Of a stretch of 64,000 bases of DNA, positions 22,298-34,392 are shown in pieces. The first letter of the stretch is position 1, and each line of letters starts with the position of its first letter. A program made the translations under genes and the position numbers. The notes beneath the pieces are model-generated. The model did not search any database and was not told where the DNA came from. It worked only from the letters and a program-made list of their open reading frames with translations. The stretch comes from Phialocephala subalpina (Eukaryota > Ascomycota > Leotiomycetes > Helotiales > Mollisiaceae), in NCBI GenBank assembly GCA_900073065.1, contig FJOG01000009.1, positions 4,782 through 68,781 on the forward strand, given 5' to 3'.

Positions 22298-23650
22298 CTA
22301 CTTAACACATTTGACAGTCTCATTGATAGCCTGAGCGAAATACCCCACATTGCTTTCATTCAGCCCAGCGATTGATATTCTCGAGGTATCAGCCATGTAA
22401 ACATGATATTTCTCTGCCAACCAATTAGCTTCAGATTCTTGCCACGCTGGCAGTTCCTAATTGGAAAACAAAGTCGATGCTTACTTTGCAAGTGCTTAAT
22501 CTGCGCCGATGAAAGGCCAGTGTATCCGAACATGCCAGACTGTTTGACAATATGCGACCAATCCCCCGGAGTTTCCAGCCTCACGAGCTCCTTGTATAGT
22601 TTTTCACGCATGTACTGTATCCTGGTAGACATCGTGATCAAATCTTCAGCCCACTGCTTCTCAAATTCAGGTGTGTTGAGCACTGTCGATGCAATCCTGG
22701 CACCATAGACAGGGGGACTAGACAGTGTTGCCCTTTGAACATTTTCCAGGATGGAGTTCATAGTGCGAGTTGTTTCGGCAGACTTTGTTACGAAGGTAAT
22801 CAGTCCAGTTCTCTCTCCTGCCCTGAGGTCAGCCCATCAATTCCGACGTGTTTACGGGCAGGGTTATAAGGTTTACCATAAAGTCCCATGATTTTGGCGA
22901 ACGAGAGAGCAATCGATGCCTCAAGTTCCAAGTTTTCCACGAAGTACTTGATCGCCCACGCATCCTCATCCACCGATCCCGAATTGAAGCCCAGGTATGC
23001 GGAGTCAAAGATTGGAAAATCCCTCTCTGTTTGATGACTGCAGCCAGTTGCTTCCATTGCTCTTTTGATGGATCGCATCCAGTAGGATTGTGAGCACAAG
23101 AATGAAGAACTATTATGGAAGACTTCGAAGCACATTCAAGTGCTCTCACGTAACTCTCGAAATCAAATTCTCCATCCTTATAGTATGGTAGTTTTTGCAC
23201 TTCGAATCCCAGCGACTCAAACAGCAGCTCGTGATTCGACCAAGTTGGCTCGGTGATGTAAACAGTCTTCAGAGAAGGATTTGCCTTCCTCAGTGCCAAT
23301 CCAGCAAGATGCAAAGCACCAGTCCCCGACAATGATTGGCAGGAGGCAATCCTTCCCTCCTTCAATGCTGCAGTGTCATGGAAAACGAGATTTACTGCCG
23401 CATCACGAAATGACTTGAGCCCGGCGATTGGAAGGTATTCGTGGTCGCAACCTGCGATGCGTTCCTTCGCCATTCGCACGCTGGGCAAAATCCATGGTTT
23501 CCCATTCTCGTCTCTATATGTTCCCGCTCCTACATTGACTTTGTTCGGATTGGGATCCGCAAGATATTTTTTTGTGACCTCAAATATCGCATCTGCTGGA
23601 ATATATTCCGCCCCACCAAGGAAACTCGAGGTTGACTGCATAGGCTCCAT
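22298..23650 (-). pseudogene. aspartate aminotransferase-type enzyme, 1-nt frameshift
   Basis: Exons 22877-23650, 22485-22817 and 22298-22413 encode a class I aminotransferase of about 407 residues. Conserved blocks are present in order: NVGAGTYRDENGKPW, the PLP-contact region HSCAHNPTGCDPS, FDSAYLGFNSG, the PLP-lysine motif SFAKIMGLYGERTGL and RISIAGLN near the end. The introns are 59 and 71 nt, GT-AG. Between QRG and the next block the frame shifts by one base at ggaaaat, 23014-23020, where one more G is expected on this strand to read FP. Everything else is intact, so this is a very recent frameshift or an assembly error. The enzyme would move the amino group of an amino acid to 2-oxoglutarate. 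It is divergent from the transporter gene and starts the catabolic set described in the summary. Confidence 0.85.
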
Positions 23651-24164
23651 TTGGCAGAGCAACTGCACCTTGGCTTGCGAGAACAGGCTGTTTTCGATAA
23701 AGTTGATTTGAAGTTCTGATCAAGTCGTGGGAAAGCATCAATGGCTGAAATGCTGGCTGTGGCACTTTGCTGGGTGGTCGGGAAAAGCTGCCCGCACTTT
23801 CATTCTTGTATATCTTCGCACAACTTTGTGCAGAATTGTCATTCGATGATGATCGGTTTTTCAATCGACGTGCCGATCGCCATGCATAGAAAGCCCTGCC
23901 CTGCAGTAGGGTACCGTATATCTGGGTCGAAATATGTTCTCCTTATCTCTCGGCTCGCGGCTTGTGTGGGACCGCCCACTTTTGCCCCTGCGCACATATC
24001 CAGGTCCATTCAATCGGGCACCTATCAACTGATAGGCAAAGACGTATCTTATAATGAAGCGCAGTAGTTAATCCATTATACCCTCGATGTTTCTGTTAGG
24101 GTCAGGGTTTCCAGAAATCGAATTTCTTCTGTTACTTCTCAGTTTTCCGAACATCGTGACCGTC
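23651..24164. promoter_or_regulatory. divergent promoter, aminotransferase / transporter, GATA motifs
   Basis: This 514-bp region separates two divergent genes. It contains CTTATC (GATAAG on the minus strand) at 23942-23947. At 24021-24036 is a symmetric pair, CCTATCA then TGATAGG separated by two bases, which gives two inverted HGATAR sites. Such sites bind AreA/Nit-2-type nitrogen regulators in ascomycetes. Function here is inferred. Confidence 0.45.
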
Positions 24165-25898
24165 ATGTCTGAGAAGGAAGTGGAATCGAAGTCGCAAGAT
24201 GCTGCCCTCAATACCGCTGAGGGCAGCTCTGATGGTATCACCGAGGTGTACATCGATCCTGTCAAAGAGGCAAAGATGATGAGGAAGTTTGACGTAGGTT
24301 GGAAAGGTCATGTGGGTTTACGAACGCAGCTAATGTATCGTAGTTCTACTGCATCGGGATGATGGGTCTTTTCTATCTGATGGCGAACTTGGATCGGTAG
24401 GCCAGCGTGATTCCATTCAATGTTGTTAAACTAATGTCGAGGACTTCTAGGAGCAACATCGGAAATGCAAACACAGCAGGCATGCCCGACGACATTGGTC
24501 TGACGGGTAATCAATTCGGTACAGCGACAAGTTTACTCTTTGCCACCTATGTCACCATCGAGACCCCGGTCGCTGTCCTGCTTAAGATCATTGGACCTAA
24601 ATACCTCCTCACCTTTATCGCCTTTGCATGGGGATGCGTGACCCTTGGCATGGGCTTCATCGAAAACTGGAAAGCTCTCTATGCTTGCCGTCTCCTCCTA
24701 GGTTTCTTTGAAGCGGGCCTGATTCCATGTATCGATGTCTACATTGGTCTGGTTTACAAGAAAAGAGAACGCGGGAAGCGCTCTGCCACGATATTTGCCT
24801 TCAGTGCAATCTCGAGTGCCTTTGGGGGAATTTTGGCGTTTGGGCTTACTCAGATCAAAGGCCCAGGCGATTTTCAAGGATGGCGTTGGCTGTTCATCGT
24901 GGAGGCTATTTTGACTATCGTTATTGTCCCTCTGTTCTTCTTCATATTCCCTCAAGAACCTCGTGAGGCGTGGTTCTTGACACCAGAAGAAAAAGAGATG
25001 GTCTGCGCAAGATACGCGAATGATCCACATTGGGGTATCGATGAAGAATTTAAGTGGTCTTCGTGCTTATCCATCTTCGTCGACCCCAAGTTCTACGCTT
25101 TGTGAGTTGCCATATTTGACTACTTGAGAGAATTCATTGCTGACCTCGTTTAGTGTTGTCTTTCAATTCTCGGTGGACATATCCCTATATGGATTCACGA
25201 CCTTCCTTCCAGCGATTATCACAGGCATGGGTTACACCTCAGTCCACGCGAACCTGATGACAGTGCCCATATATATCTGGGGTCTCCTCTGGTTCTGTTT
25301 TGTTGCCTGGATGTCTGATCGCCAGACTAGAGGTAAGTGCTTCTAATAATTTGATTTGATCTCTACTAATACTCCAATGTAGGTTATTGGATTGGTGGCC
25401 CTCTACTTTGTCTGGTCATTGGGTATGCAATCCTCATCAGCGTTGATAGTATTGGGGCAAGATACTTCGCATGCTTCATTGTGGTCATGGGCATATACCC
25501 AACCACCGGGATGTCACTCATGTGGCTGAATGATAACGTTGCACAACATTTCAAGAGAGCAACTATGATAGGTGCTACCCTCACTTGTGCGAATACTGCC
25601 GGAGTCGCGGTTGGCCAAGTCTTCACAACACAGAGCAAACCTCGATACATCAAGGGACTTTCCATCTCTCTTGGACTCGCAGTGTTGGCTGGGGTAATGG
25701 TAAGATATCGCCCCATCTGGCCGCCCAGGCACAGGCAGTGTATTAACATCTGAGCAGGTTGTCAGTCTGATAGTGGGCATGAATATGGCGAACAAACGAC
25801 GCGATACCAAGATCCAAGCCGCCCTGGCCGCCGGGACACCACTTCCAGATGAGCCTGAAAGGGGTGACATGAATGTCTACTTCAGATATTCAACTTAG
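24165..25898 (+). CDS. MFS transporter, allantoate permease (Dal5/ACS) family
   Basis: Six exons, 24165-24293, 24344-24396, 24451-25101, 25154-25332, 25383-25699 and 25758-25898, give 489 residues. The introns are 50-58 nt, all GT-AG with correct phase. It is a major facilitator of the anion:cation symporter type: hydrophilic N-terminus, then NLDRSNIGNANTAG after helix 1, RLLLGFFEAGLIP near helix 4, and a long central loop. About 12 membrane segments are visible, with the GYTSVHANLMTVPIY block of Dal5-like carriers in the second half. Family members in yeasts and filamentous fungi import allantoate, ureidosuccinate (both N-carbamoyl compounds), nicotinate, biotin or dipeptides by proton symport at the plasma membrane. 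In this setting an N-carbamoyl or cyclic amide substrate is the natural guess. Confidence 0.92.
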
Positions 25899-26295
25899 GA
25901 ATGTTTGCGGGTCCTATAAGAAGGTTAGAGAAGAAGATTGAGTGTCACAGATGTAGTCTATTTTCACTTCTCGCCTTTGAATACAATTATGAAATGTTAA
26001 CCAGCTGCCCATCTTGGCGAGCTAGGAAGAAATCTTGAAATTTTAAAACTTGCTAGACAGTGCTCCTGCCAAGTGGTCCTAAGTTCACCCTACCTTTGAG
26101 GCCAAAAGGTCTCCACCCAACGGACATCCTGTTCAAATTCTTTGGCCCGCGGCTGACCTCCGCCTCGCCTTAAAATTCCAGTTCCTTCTGCCATCAACTT
26201 CCGAATGCAATACATCGGGGGCTGGGGAGTTGAGAGATCTTAGCCTGTAGCCAAGGAGCTCATATTCATTTATCTCAATTGACATCGAGATGGAA
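25899..26295. other. intergenic 397 bp, convergent
   Basis: 3' flanks of two converging genes. Nothing else seen. Confidence 0.5.
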
Positions 26296-27351
26296 TCAGA
26301 CTATTGAGTTGACGGGTGTTAACGGTTTTCCGGTGTCAAAAAAAGCTTCTGCATTATCCCAACAACCTTTCTCGAAACCATCCCAGCTGGTCTTAGAACA
26401 GACGCCGATATGCGGCAGTACAGTGGCCATGTAGTCACCACTCCATCCCTCATTGATCCCCGGCTCATTCTCATGAACGTCCAGTCCGACTCCAGTCACC
26501 CTCTCATCCTTGATGGCTTGCAACAAAGCTGCCTCGTCGATCAGTCGGCCCCGAGCAATGTTCACAATTCTCATTCCTCCTTCCTTGGCAAGTGCGAACT
26601 CTTTTGTTGAGAGCATGTGATGTGTGGAAGCTGTATATGGACATGCGAGTACCACACAGTCCGAATTCTTCAACAACTCTGCCAACGATTCACAGTACGA
26701 AATATCGGCACCAACTTGTCTCTCACGTTCCACATCCCGCCTCCGATTAAAATAGCAGAGTTTCATGCCAAGCCCAAGCGCAGCTTTGCGTGCAATGCTA
26801 GTGCCAATATCTCCCAGTCCCACAATCCCCAGCATCGAGCCCAATGGATCAACTGTCTTCATACCAAGGGACCGACTCAACGCCCAGTCGTTTCGAGCAC
26901 AGTACTCGGCGAAAGTGAAATGGCGGTACGCAGACAAAATCAAATACAGAGCCGTGTTTGCAACTGCTTCTGTGCAAGTATCTGGTGTATTGCAATACCA
27001 GATGCCCATTCTTGTCAATGTGTCCATATCAGCCTCATCATGACCGTGGCCTGAGGATACGATGAGCTTCAGTGAGGGTGGGTAGTGCTTTGCAACCTCT
27101 GCCGTGTACAGGAAGTGTGAAGCGTACGGTTCTGCTTTGCGCCATCCGGTCCTAACAATAGCGTTGATATTGCAGTATGTGCCACCTGGAGCGAGCCTCT
27201 TGCAGAACTCATCGGCGTCGATGCAGTCATAGGTCAAGATGTTGAATTTTTGTTGAACTCGATTCCACTGCTCGTGTCGGATAGTACGAGTGTCCCCGTG
27301 GACCAGGAGAACAGTTGGTTTCGAGAGCGGGGTTAATGGTTTGAATTCCAT
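26296..27351 (-). CDS. D-isomer-specific 2-hydroxyacid dehydrogenase
   Basis: Single exon. From the ATG at 27351 it encodes 351 residues, the usual length. The NAD motif GLGDIG is at 178-183 and followed by FNRRR, where the Arg-rich turn suggests NADP preference. Catalytic residues are all present: Arg267 (NIARGR), Glu296 (HENEP) and His314 (LPHIG). The enzyme interconverts 2-oxo acids and D-2-hydroxy acids. An earlier in-frame ATG at 27402 would add 17 residues rich in Cys and Arg that do not look like the family, so I prefer 27351. It shares a divergent promoter with the M20 gene, which fits reduction of the keto acid left after transamination. The exact keto acid is unknown; glyoxylate or hydroxypyruvate reductase activity is also possible. 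Confidence 0.93.
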   Translation of the reverse strand: MEFKPLTPLSKPTVLLVHGDTRTIRHEQWNRVQQKFNILTYDCIDADEFCKRLAPGGTYCNINAIVRTGWRKAEPYASHFLYTAEVAKHYPPSLKLIVSSGHGHDEADMDTLTRMGIWYCNTPDTCTEAVANTALYLILSAYRHFTFAEYCARNDWALSRSLGMKTVDPLGSMLGIVGLGDIGTSIARKAALGLGMKLCYFNRRRDVERERQVGADISYCESLAELLKNSDCVVLACPYTASTHHMLSTKEFALAKEGGMRIVNIARGRLIDEAALLQAIKDERVTGVGLDVHENEPGINEGWSGDYMATVLPHIGVCSKTSWDGFEKGCWDNAEAFFDTGKPLTPVNSIV

Positions 27352-27866
27352 TGGGGTGGTTCGCGGGACGTGACGGTACCTTGTGCAACACCATTTGGGC
27401 ATGTCAACTTGTTTATCGATATCTGAAGGGAAAAGCCGGGGCGGTGGATCTCTTAATCTGCCTGCATACTGCACCGATGAGGCTTACAATCCGAAAAACT
27501 CGGCCCAAAGATAAGAAGCCGGGCCGACAGATCCACAGGAAATCGGCAACACGAAACCGGCCACCATCCCACTCTCGATATGCGCCCCCTGTTTTCGCTT
27601 AGCGAAGCACGTGCCGGCCACTCCACTCTTGAATCACTGATCGGCTCGGGCAAGATCTTACCGGCCAAGTCTTATCGGGTCCCCCTTGATTACAGGGGAA
27701 GGTATGCTCAGGATGACTCGTGCAAGCAAACCAGCCGGTCTGCAACCCCTGAACTGAAAATGTTGTGGAATGGTAGCGTGTTCTGCCCTAGGCTCAATCA
27801 CTGGAATCGCTTGAGAGCCTGTAATTTTAGCGACTGGTCCCTGAAATTTGTAACGTCGGACAAGCA
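27352..27866. promoter_or_regulatory. divergent promoter, dehydrogenase / M20, GATA motifs
   Basis: This region of about 515 bp separates two divergent genes. GATAAG is at 27510-27515 and CTTATC at 27671-27676, two perfect GATA-factor sites on opposite strands. There are also several cgg/ccgg clusters. Role in nitrogen control is inferred from motif and context. Confidence 0.45.
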
Positions 27867-29028
27867 ATGCATGACTTGAAGACCCCGAATATGCTCCCAA
27901 TAGCTCGCATCATGGCCGCTCATGATGTTCCAGTCGTTCATCTTCTCAAGCAGCTTATTGAAATACCCAGTACTAGCGACGATGAACTCGCAGTTGGAAT
28001 CTTCCTCGAGAAACATCTAGAATCTCTCGGCTACACAGTAGAACGCATCCCAATCTCGCCCTGCTCAACACGACATAATGTCTACGCATACCTGGGACCA
28101 AAATCCGAATCTAGACGCAAGACGCGTATCTGTTTGACCTCTCACATGGACACTGTCCCGCCTCATATTCCTCTCTCAGTCTCTGCGGACGGTCAAACAA
28201 TTTGGGGTCGAGGAGCATGCGATGACCAAGGACCGCTTGCAGCACAAATCGAGGCTGTGGAGGAGCTGCGAAGAGAAAGCAAAGTCAACGAGAACGGTGG
28301 CGATATAAGCTTTCTCTTCGTGGTTGGGGAAGAAAAGGGGGGTCCTGGAATGCTTGCTGCGAACGATCTGGGCTTGACTTGGGAGGGTGTTATATTTGGC
28401 GAGCCTACCGAAGGCAAGTTGGGCGTTGGACACAAGGGACATGTGGTGTTTGAGCTATCTGCTACAGGCGCTGCAAGTCATTCTGGATATCCAGAGCGTG
28501 GGTCGAGCGCCAATGCTTTTCTAATTGAGGCACTTTCCGATCTTCTTGCTGCAAAATGGCCATCGTCTGATTTGCTTGGCCCCTCCACCTTCCACGTCGG
28601 TCGAATGAGCGGTGGTGTTGCATACAATGTTTTGGCGGCATCGAGCGAGGCTTTGTGTGCAGTGCGGGTTGCAAGTGATCTCCCTGGCATTAAATCGCAA
28701 ATATCGGAGATTGTTTCCAAGCACGAAGGTATCAGCCTTGATATCAAGTTCGACTATCCAGAGACGCTCCTGGATCATGATGTTGAAGGTAAGTTAATGT
28801 GCAGATACAGTTTAATGGTTGTGCTAATTTCGATCCGAAGGCTTCGCTCTGTATGCTGCAGCCTTTGGAACGGATGTCCCAAGACTCCAAGGTCAGCATA
28901 AGAAGTACCTCTATGGACCTGGTTCTATCTTGAATGCACACGGGAAAAATGAGCATATAAAGGTATCTGAGTTACTAGAGAGTGTTCAGGCATATAAAAG
29001 ACTCGTGTTACATTGTCTAAAGCAATGA
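27867..29028 (+). CDS. M20 family amidohydrolase (ArgE/DapE/N-carbamoylase type)
   Basis: Exon 1 is 27867-28788 and exon 2 is 28841-29028 (52-nt intron, GTAAGT), giving 369 residues. The di-metal site is complete: His93 and Asp95 in SHMDTVP, Asp119 in WGRGACDDQG, Glu155/Glu156 in VVGEEKGG, Glu179 in FGEPTEG, and the final His in ILNAHGKNEHI. The dimerisation domain starts at GHKGHVVFELSATG and has the expected ASHSGYPE. Family members hydrolyse N-acetyl, N-succinyl, N-carbamoyl or peptide amides of amino acids with Zn or Mn. A hydantoinase-like gene lies next in order, so an N-carbamoyl or N-acyl amino acid is a likely substrate, but the sequence alone does not separate these. The start could instead be Met16 at 27912. 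Confidence 0.9.
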
Positions 29029-29768
29029 TCGATATTTCATGAGGAATGAATATGGCGGCCAATGATGCCCTGGAAAATTCAACGTAGGCAGCTTGCAAAG
29101 CAATTGTTGAGTTCATGCAAATTTTTGTGAGTGCCATGAAAGAGGGTGGCGAGGACCATGTCTTTGAGACGTATTGTGTTTATGAAAGAAGTGAATAGTG
29201 ACAACAGACCATGAAAAGGATAATCATCCGTTGAAGGGCTGCTCGGTTGGGAGTCTTGGAGAGAAAGTGCTGGATGGCTGCAGGTGAACCTCTACTGTAA
29301 ACTTAGCGAGCTTTGTGACTTGAATGTCCTTGAACCGTCCTCACCGTAGCAAACTATTATTAAAATGGAAATTGTCTAAACCAAACCGAAGAATGCTGTT
29401 GAAATAAACAGACCAAGACTCGGTCTCGGAACAGAATTCACGGTGGAAGAGTTATAATGTTTTTAACATCGAAGTGCGGGGTAGATGCGGGGCAGGTGAG
29501 GGGTACAGACGCCGATACGCTGGACAGTTACTCGTTAGCGATTAAGCGCTAAAGATGACTCTGGGGATTAGGGGCTTTCAGGGCCTCCATTCAAATATCT
29601 AGAAAGCCAATCGCTAATATTCAGGCTGCTCCTGCGCCAGAATTTTGGTGTCAGGCCAAGATCTCAGAATCACATCAGCGCTGCAACAATTCAAGTCCCA
29701 CCCACCTGTTGTCTCGGGATAAGTGGTTTTTGTAGATGGCAAGCTTCAAGATTGCATATTTGCTAAAT
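29029..29768. other. intergenic 740 bp, convergent
   Basis: 3' flanks of the converging M20 and oxoprolinase genes. No gene or repeat recognised. Confidence 0.5.
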
Positions 29769-32700
29769 CTACATACCAAGTACTCCACTTGCTACTCCGT
29801 TTTGCGTCTTCTTTTCCAAGTCCCTTGCAGACTTCTGAAAAAGTCTGAACTCCCCCACGTTGTCCTCCTCTTCCTTCTCTGATTCTAGACGGCCATATCC
29901 CCCACCACCAGGCGTTTGAATGATAATTCGATCACCAGTGTTCATCATCACCGATGCCTTCCCACCAAGGCTGATAGTTCGTAACGACCCATCAAGAGGA
30001 GAAATGCGCTTCCACAGGTTGACACCCCTCTTTCCTTCCTCACCACCGGCCATGCCATATGGTGCGATAACTCTTCTCTCACTCAAGATGCTGACCTGCA
30101 TTGGGCGGCGAATTTCGATGTCACGGATGCATCCATCTCCTCCACGATTACGACCTCGACCACCACTACCTCTGCGGATGGAGAACTCCCTTAGTAAGAC
30201 TGGGTATCGCTTTTCGAATATTTCGGGATCCGTCATCCTTGTGTTCGTAGCATTCGTATGGACCCCGTCCTGTCCCTGCCAATCTGCGCCAGCTCCTGCT
30301 CCACCAGCAATGGTCTCATAGTAGCCAAAGCCCTTTGTGATCTTTCCATTTTCGTCTGTGCCACCGTAGCCAAAGGTTAGGTTGTTCATGGATCCTTGAC
30401 TGGCAGCCGCAGCCTTGAAAGCTTTGAAAATGAGATCGATGATGCGTTGCGAAGTCTCGACGTTGGATCCGACAGTGGCAGCCTTCGGTGATGGAGACAG
30501 GATTGTATTGGGTGGGCAGTAGACCTCGATTGGCGCTAGACAACCTTGGTTGAGAGGAATGTCAGTAGAGATCATTGATCGAAGGCAATACATGATCCCA
30601 CTGTACATGACTGCTGGTGGCGCATTCAGGTTGTTGAACGTTTCCGGTCCCGTACCGGTAAAGTCGAATTTTGCTGACCCAGTCTCGCCATCGATTGTGA
30701 TTTTGATAGCCAGCGGCGTTCCATCATCGAGATAGTCAACAGCCTCCAGAGCCCGCCCACGGAAACGAATGCTGAAATCTTTGAGAAGGCTGCGAACGCT
30801 GTATTCTGCGTTCTGTTGGATCGCAGCCATGTACAACTTGACGACAGGCCAAGTGTACTCCTTGATCATGGCGGAGAGTAGAGATATACCACGTTTGTTT
30901 GCTGCGATAGCTGCTTTCAAGTCCGCAATATTATCTTTCAAGGTTCTCGTCCCACTACATCCTGGATAGCTACCAGGAATATCGTAGAGTATGTTCACAA
31001 CACCCGCTTCATCGAAGGTACCCTGGTTGACCATCTTGAACGACTCGACTGCAGCACCCTCCTGCCACAGTTCAGTTGAGTTCGGTGGCATTGATCCAGC
31101 AGCGATTCCTCCGATATCCGCATGGTGGCCACGATTTGCGACGAAGAATAAAATCTCTTGTGGGTTCTCGTCGTTGTCGAAGACAGGTGTAGTGACTGTC
31201 AAGTCAGGCAGATGTGTTCCACCTGAAATCGGATGGTTGGACAATAACACATCGCCAGGCTTCAGCTCCCCTTTCGGGTATAATTTTGCTTGATAAGCAA
31301 TGGCATAAGCCATAGAGCCCAGATGACCCGGAATGTGAGGTGCATTTGCAACCAACCCGCCGTCATGGGAAAAAACGGCGCAGGAAAAATCGAGTCGTTC
31401 TTTGATGTTGGTAGAGATGGAAGTCTTCTGGAAAGTTGTTCCCATTTGCTCTGCAATGCTCATGAAACGGTGGCCAAAGACAGACAAATGAATGGGATCG
31501 ACGACCTTAGAACTGATGGCTTTGCGGTCTGTATCCAATAAATCAACAATTACGTGTTCTGATAGAATCGTTGCTTCGCTCGCAGGATCGACGACAATCG
31601 TCTGTGTTGAGTCGATGATGATAGATGGACCTGCGATCTTTCGAGCAAGAGGCAGGTTGTCAAGATGAAAGATCAACGTGTCAACCCAACCGGTCTTCTC
31701 AAAGTACACCTTCCGTGTACTTGCTGCGTCTGCTTGTCCGATGTAAAGAGTGCTATCAAGATCTTCAAGTTCTTGAAATGGATTCGAGGTTTGGATGCCG
31801 ATGGTGTTGCCAACACTTCGGACACGGATGTCGTCGACCAGGATTTCTCGTGGTTGAGTGAAACCAAATTCGCGCATATGCCGTTTGGTGAATGCAGTTC
31901 CGAAATCTCCATCCGCATCTGATTCTTGCACCATCAGGGCTGTGTCACTGCCACTGTATCTCATGTTCAAGAAACAGTGATGAGTGACCTGAGTTTCTTG
32001 AAACCCCTGGGAAGCGAGCTTCGCAAGAGCCTTCGCCTTGAGAGAATCCAGCCGCTGACTAATCCTCGAACTGGATGCTTCGTTGAAAACAACAGACTCT
32101 GGCTCTTGGAGATCTACTTCGATATCTGCCAAAGCCATTCCGTAAGCAGACAAGATGCTTGAAAGACGGGGAACGAGTACTCTCTTAATGCCAAGGTCAC
32201 GGGCAACTGCGACAGCATGTTGGCCACCTGCGCCACCAAAACATGCAAGATTATGAGTTGATGTGTCAAATCCACGACCTTCGCTAATGTTTCGGATTGG
32301 TCGGGCCATCGAGGCATTTGCCACTGTGATGAAGCCATTGGCAACTTCCTCCGGAGTAAGCTGTGATAGCCCATCTTTCTCGGCATTGATGGTTTCAGTC
32401 AAGACCAAGAATTTGGACTTCACAATTTCGAAGTCCAGTTTTGTGGGGAAGAAATCGGGTAACAATCGTCCAAGAAGCAGATTCGCATCCGTAATGGTCA
32501 GAGGACCACCGTTTCCATAGCAAGCTGGACCGGGAAAGGCACCTGCTGAGTCAGGGCCGACCACAAAGAGTCCGTTACGCCAAAAGAGCATCGACCCGCC
32601 CCCAGCAGCAACTGTGCTGATATCAAGCTGAGGGCTTTGGATTGTGACCTCAGCCACTGTACTTTCGAACACATGTTCATAGTCTCCTCCAAATCTAGAC

Positions 32701-33810
32701 ACGTCTGTCGACGTACCGCCCATGTCGAAGCCGAGAACAGGGACCTGGGACACTTCGTCGTAACATGTTCTGGCCATACCAACAACGCCTCCAGCTGGAC
32801 CCGAGAGTACGGCTCTGAGACCGGTGAAGGCGTTGAAGGTCGCTAAGCTTCCATCAGACTGAGAGAGAAGCAGCTTTTTCGAGCTCTTCTCGTCTCTGAA
32901 CTCGCCTAGGAACCCTTTAGCGAACCCCTCGAGATACCGTTGAATGATAGGAGACAGGTAAGCATCTGCGGTTGCTGACTGTGCTCTCGGTACAATCTTG
33001 ACCATAGGCTGAAGTTGGCATGAGACGGAGACATTGAAGCCCATCTCCTTTGCGATCTCGGCAATCTTAGTTTCGTGCTCTGGATAAGCATACGAATGCA
33101 TCAACGCGATGGCGATGCTTCGAAGACCCTCATCCCAGAGAGCTTGGAGGTCTTTCCGGACAACCTCGTAGTCTGGCTTCTTGATTATCCTTATCACTTC
33201 GCCCGACAAGCCCTCGACGAGATCTGCGTCGTTCGTGATGTCGATCGGTTGAGGTTCAGGGTCCTCCGAGAAGCCTTCGGTGGTAATCCTCTCGTCTACT
33301 TCAATGACCTTTTCGTATAGTTTGTCCAACTTCCTCACAGAAAGGTCAAATATGTGTGGTCGCGCCTGATTTCCAATTATCAACAGGTCGACCATGCCCT
33401 TTGTGATGAGAAGGGCAACTGGTTCTCCTTTTCGTTCTAATAATGCGCTACAAACGTAATCAGTAAGTATTCCACACAAAGGTCGCTTCACACTCACTTC
33501 GTGGCGACTGTAGTTCCCATACGAATGGATTCAACCGGCTCCAGGTCAAGTGGTTGACCTTTAGGTATCGGCATCCCCGTCGCATCCTCCAAGATCCGCC
33601 TTACTCCTTCCGTGGGGGCATCTGGGTAGAGATCCGGGCACACCGAGAGAAGTTTGAAAACGACATCGTTTTTGCGTCCAGGGATGCTCGCCCAACTGTG
33701 TTCTGTCAGAATTCGTCTTTTGGAAATGAGGCTGTTTGAACATACAAATCGGTAAAGGTACCTCCTCTATCGATCGCGATGCGAATACCAGCTGGAGTTG
33801 CGGAAGGCAT
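29769..33810 (-). CDS. fused 5-oxoprolinase / hydantoinase (HyuA-HyuB)
   Basis: Three exons, 33746-33810, 33498-33695 and 29769-33447, with two 50-nt GT-AG introns, encode 1313 residues, full length for the eukaryotic fusion. The start gives [14 protein letters not shown], the ASKHA-type nucleotide loop. [16 protein letters not shown] is restored across intron 2. The HyuA half continues with [16 protein letters not shown] and the HyuB half starts near [20 protein letters not shown] and ends with GGGGYG. Such enzymes use ATP to open 5-oxoproline to glutamate, or open hydantoin rings to N-carbamoyl amino acids; sequence alone cannot separate the two. It is cytosolic. It is divergent from the Zn2Cys6 gene, and the only enzyme of the set able to open a ring. 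A housekeeping glutathione-cycle oxoprolinase is the main alternative. Confidence 0.95.
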
Positions 33811-34392
33811 TTGGAGAAAAGTGTTGTTCGTAAAAGGAAGATTATCTTGAAGGAGGCATCTCTAGGAAGGGAAGTTTCATGCTACTTTGAAGGTATTGAC
33901 TTCAATTTCTCGAGCCTTCGCGCTCCGCATGGCGTGCGAAAGGAAGTTTCTTGCAATGTGCCGGCCACAAGCTTATCGAAGCCTATCGATGACTTCGCCA
34001 TGTGTTGGGTCGGAGGACAAAGACCGAATGTTGTCCAAGAGTGGGCTCGGCTAGCTTATCAGTCGGCTATACTTTAGGGGGGCCGGGCTGAGCTCGGCTT
34101 ATACACGTGACTAGAAGATGGATTATTAGGAGTTAAAACATGTGCGAGGAGTCCGACGCAGTGCTGGATCTTGCTAGACGAGAAGATATTCACTGATACT
34201 TCCAATCGCACCTTTGAGTACTACCTATAATTTAGACATCACGTTTGCTAGGATGAGCTTATCGCAGGAACCGGGTTGCTGCTTGCGGTGTAAAGTGGGG
34301 TGAGAGGGCTGGACTTCGATTGCCAACCTCAGTATCTTTATACCTTCACGATTTTTCAGAACCCCGAATTCTACTTTCAAGTCTCTACCGCG
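33811..34392. promoter_or_regulatory. divergent promoter, oxoprolinase / Zn2Cys6 gene
   Basis: This 582-bp region holds three perfect CTTATC (GATAAG) sites at 33972-33977, 34055-34060 and 34258-34263. About 0.3 would be expected by chance on both strands. It also has three same-strand TCGGCT repeats at 34047, 34063 and 34094, near a gggccggg core. These are candidate sites for a GATA factor and for the adjacent Zn2Cys6 protein. Confidence 0.5.
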
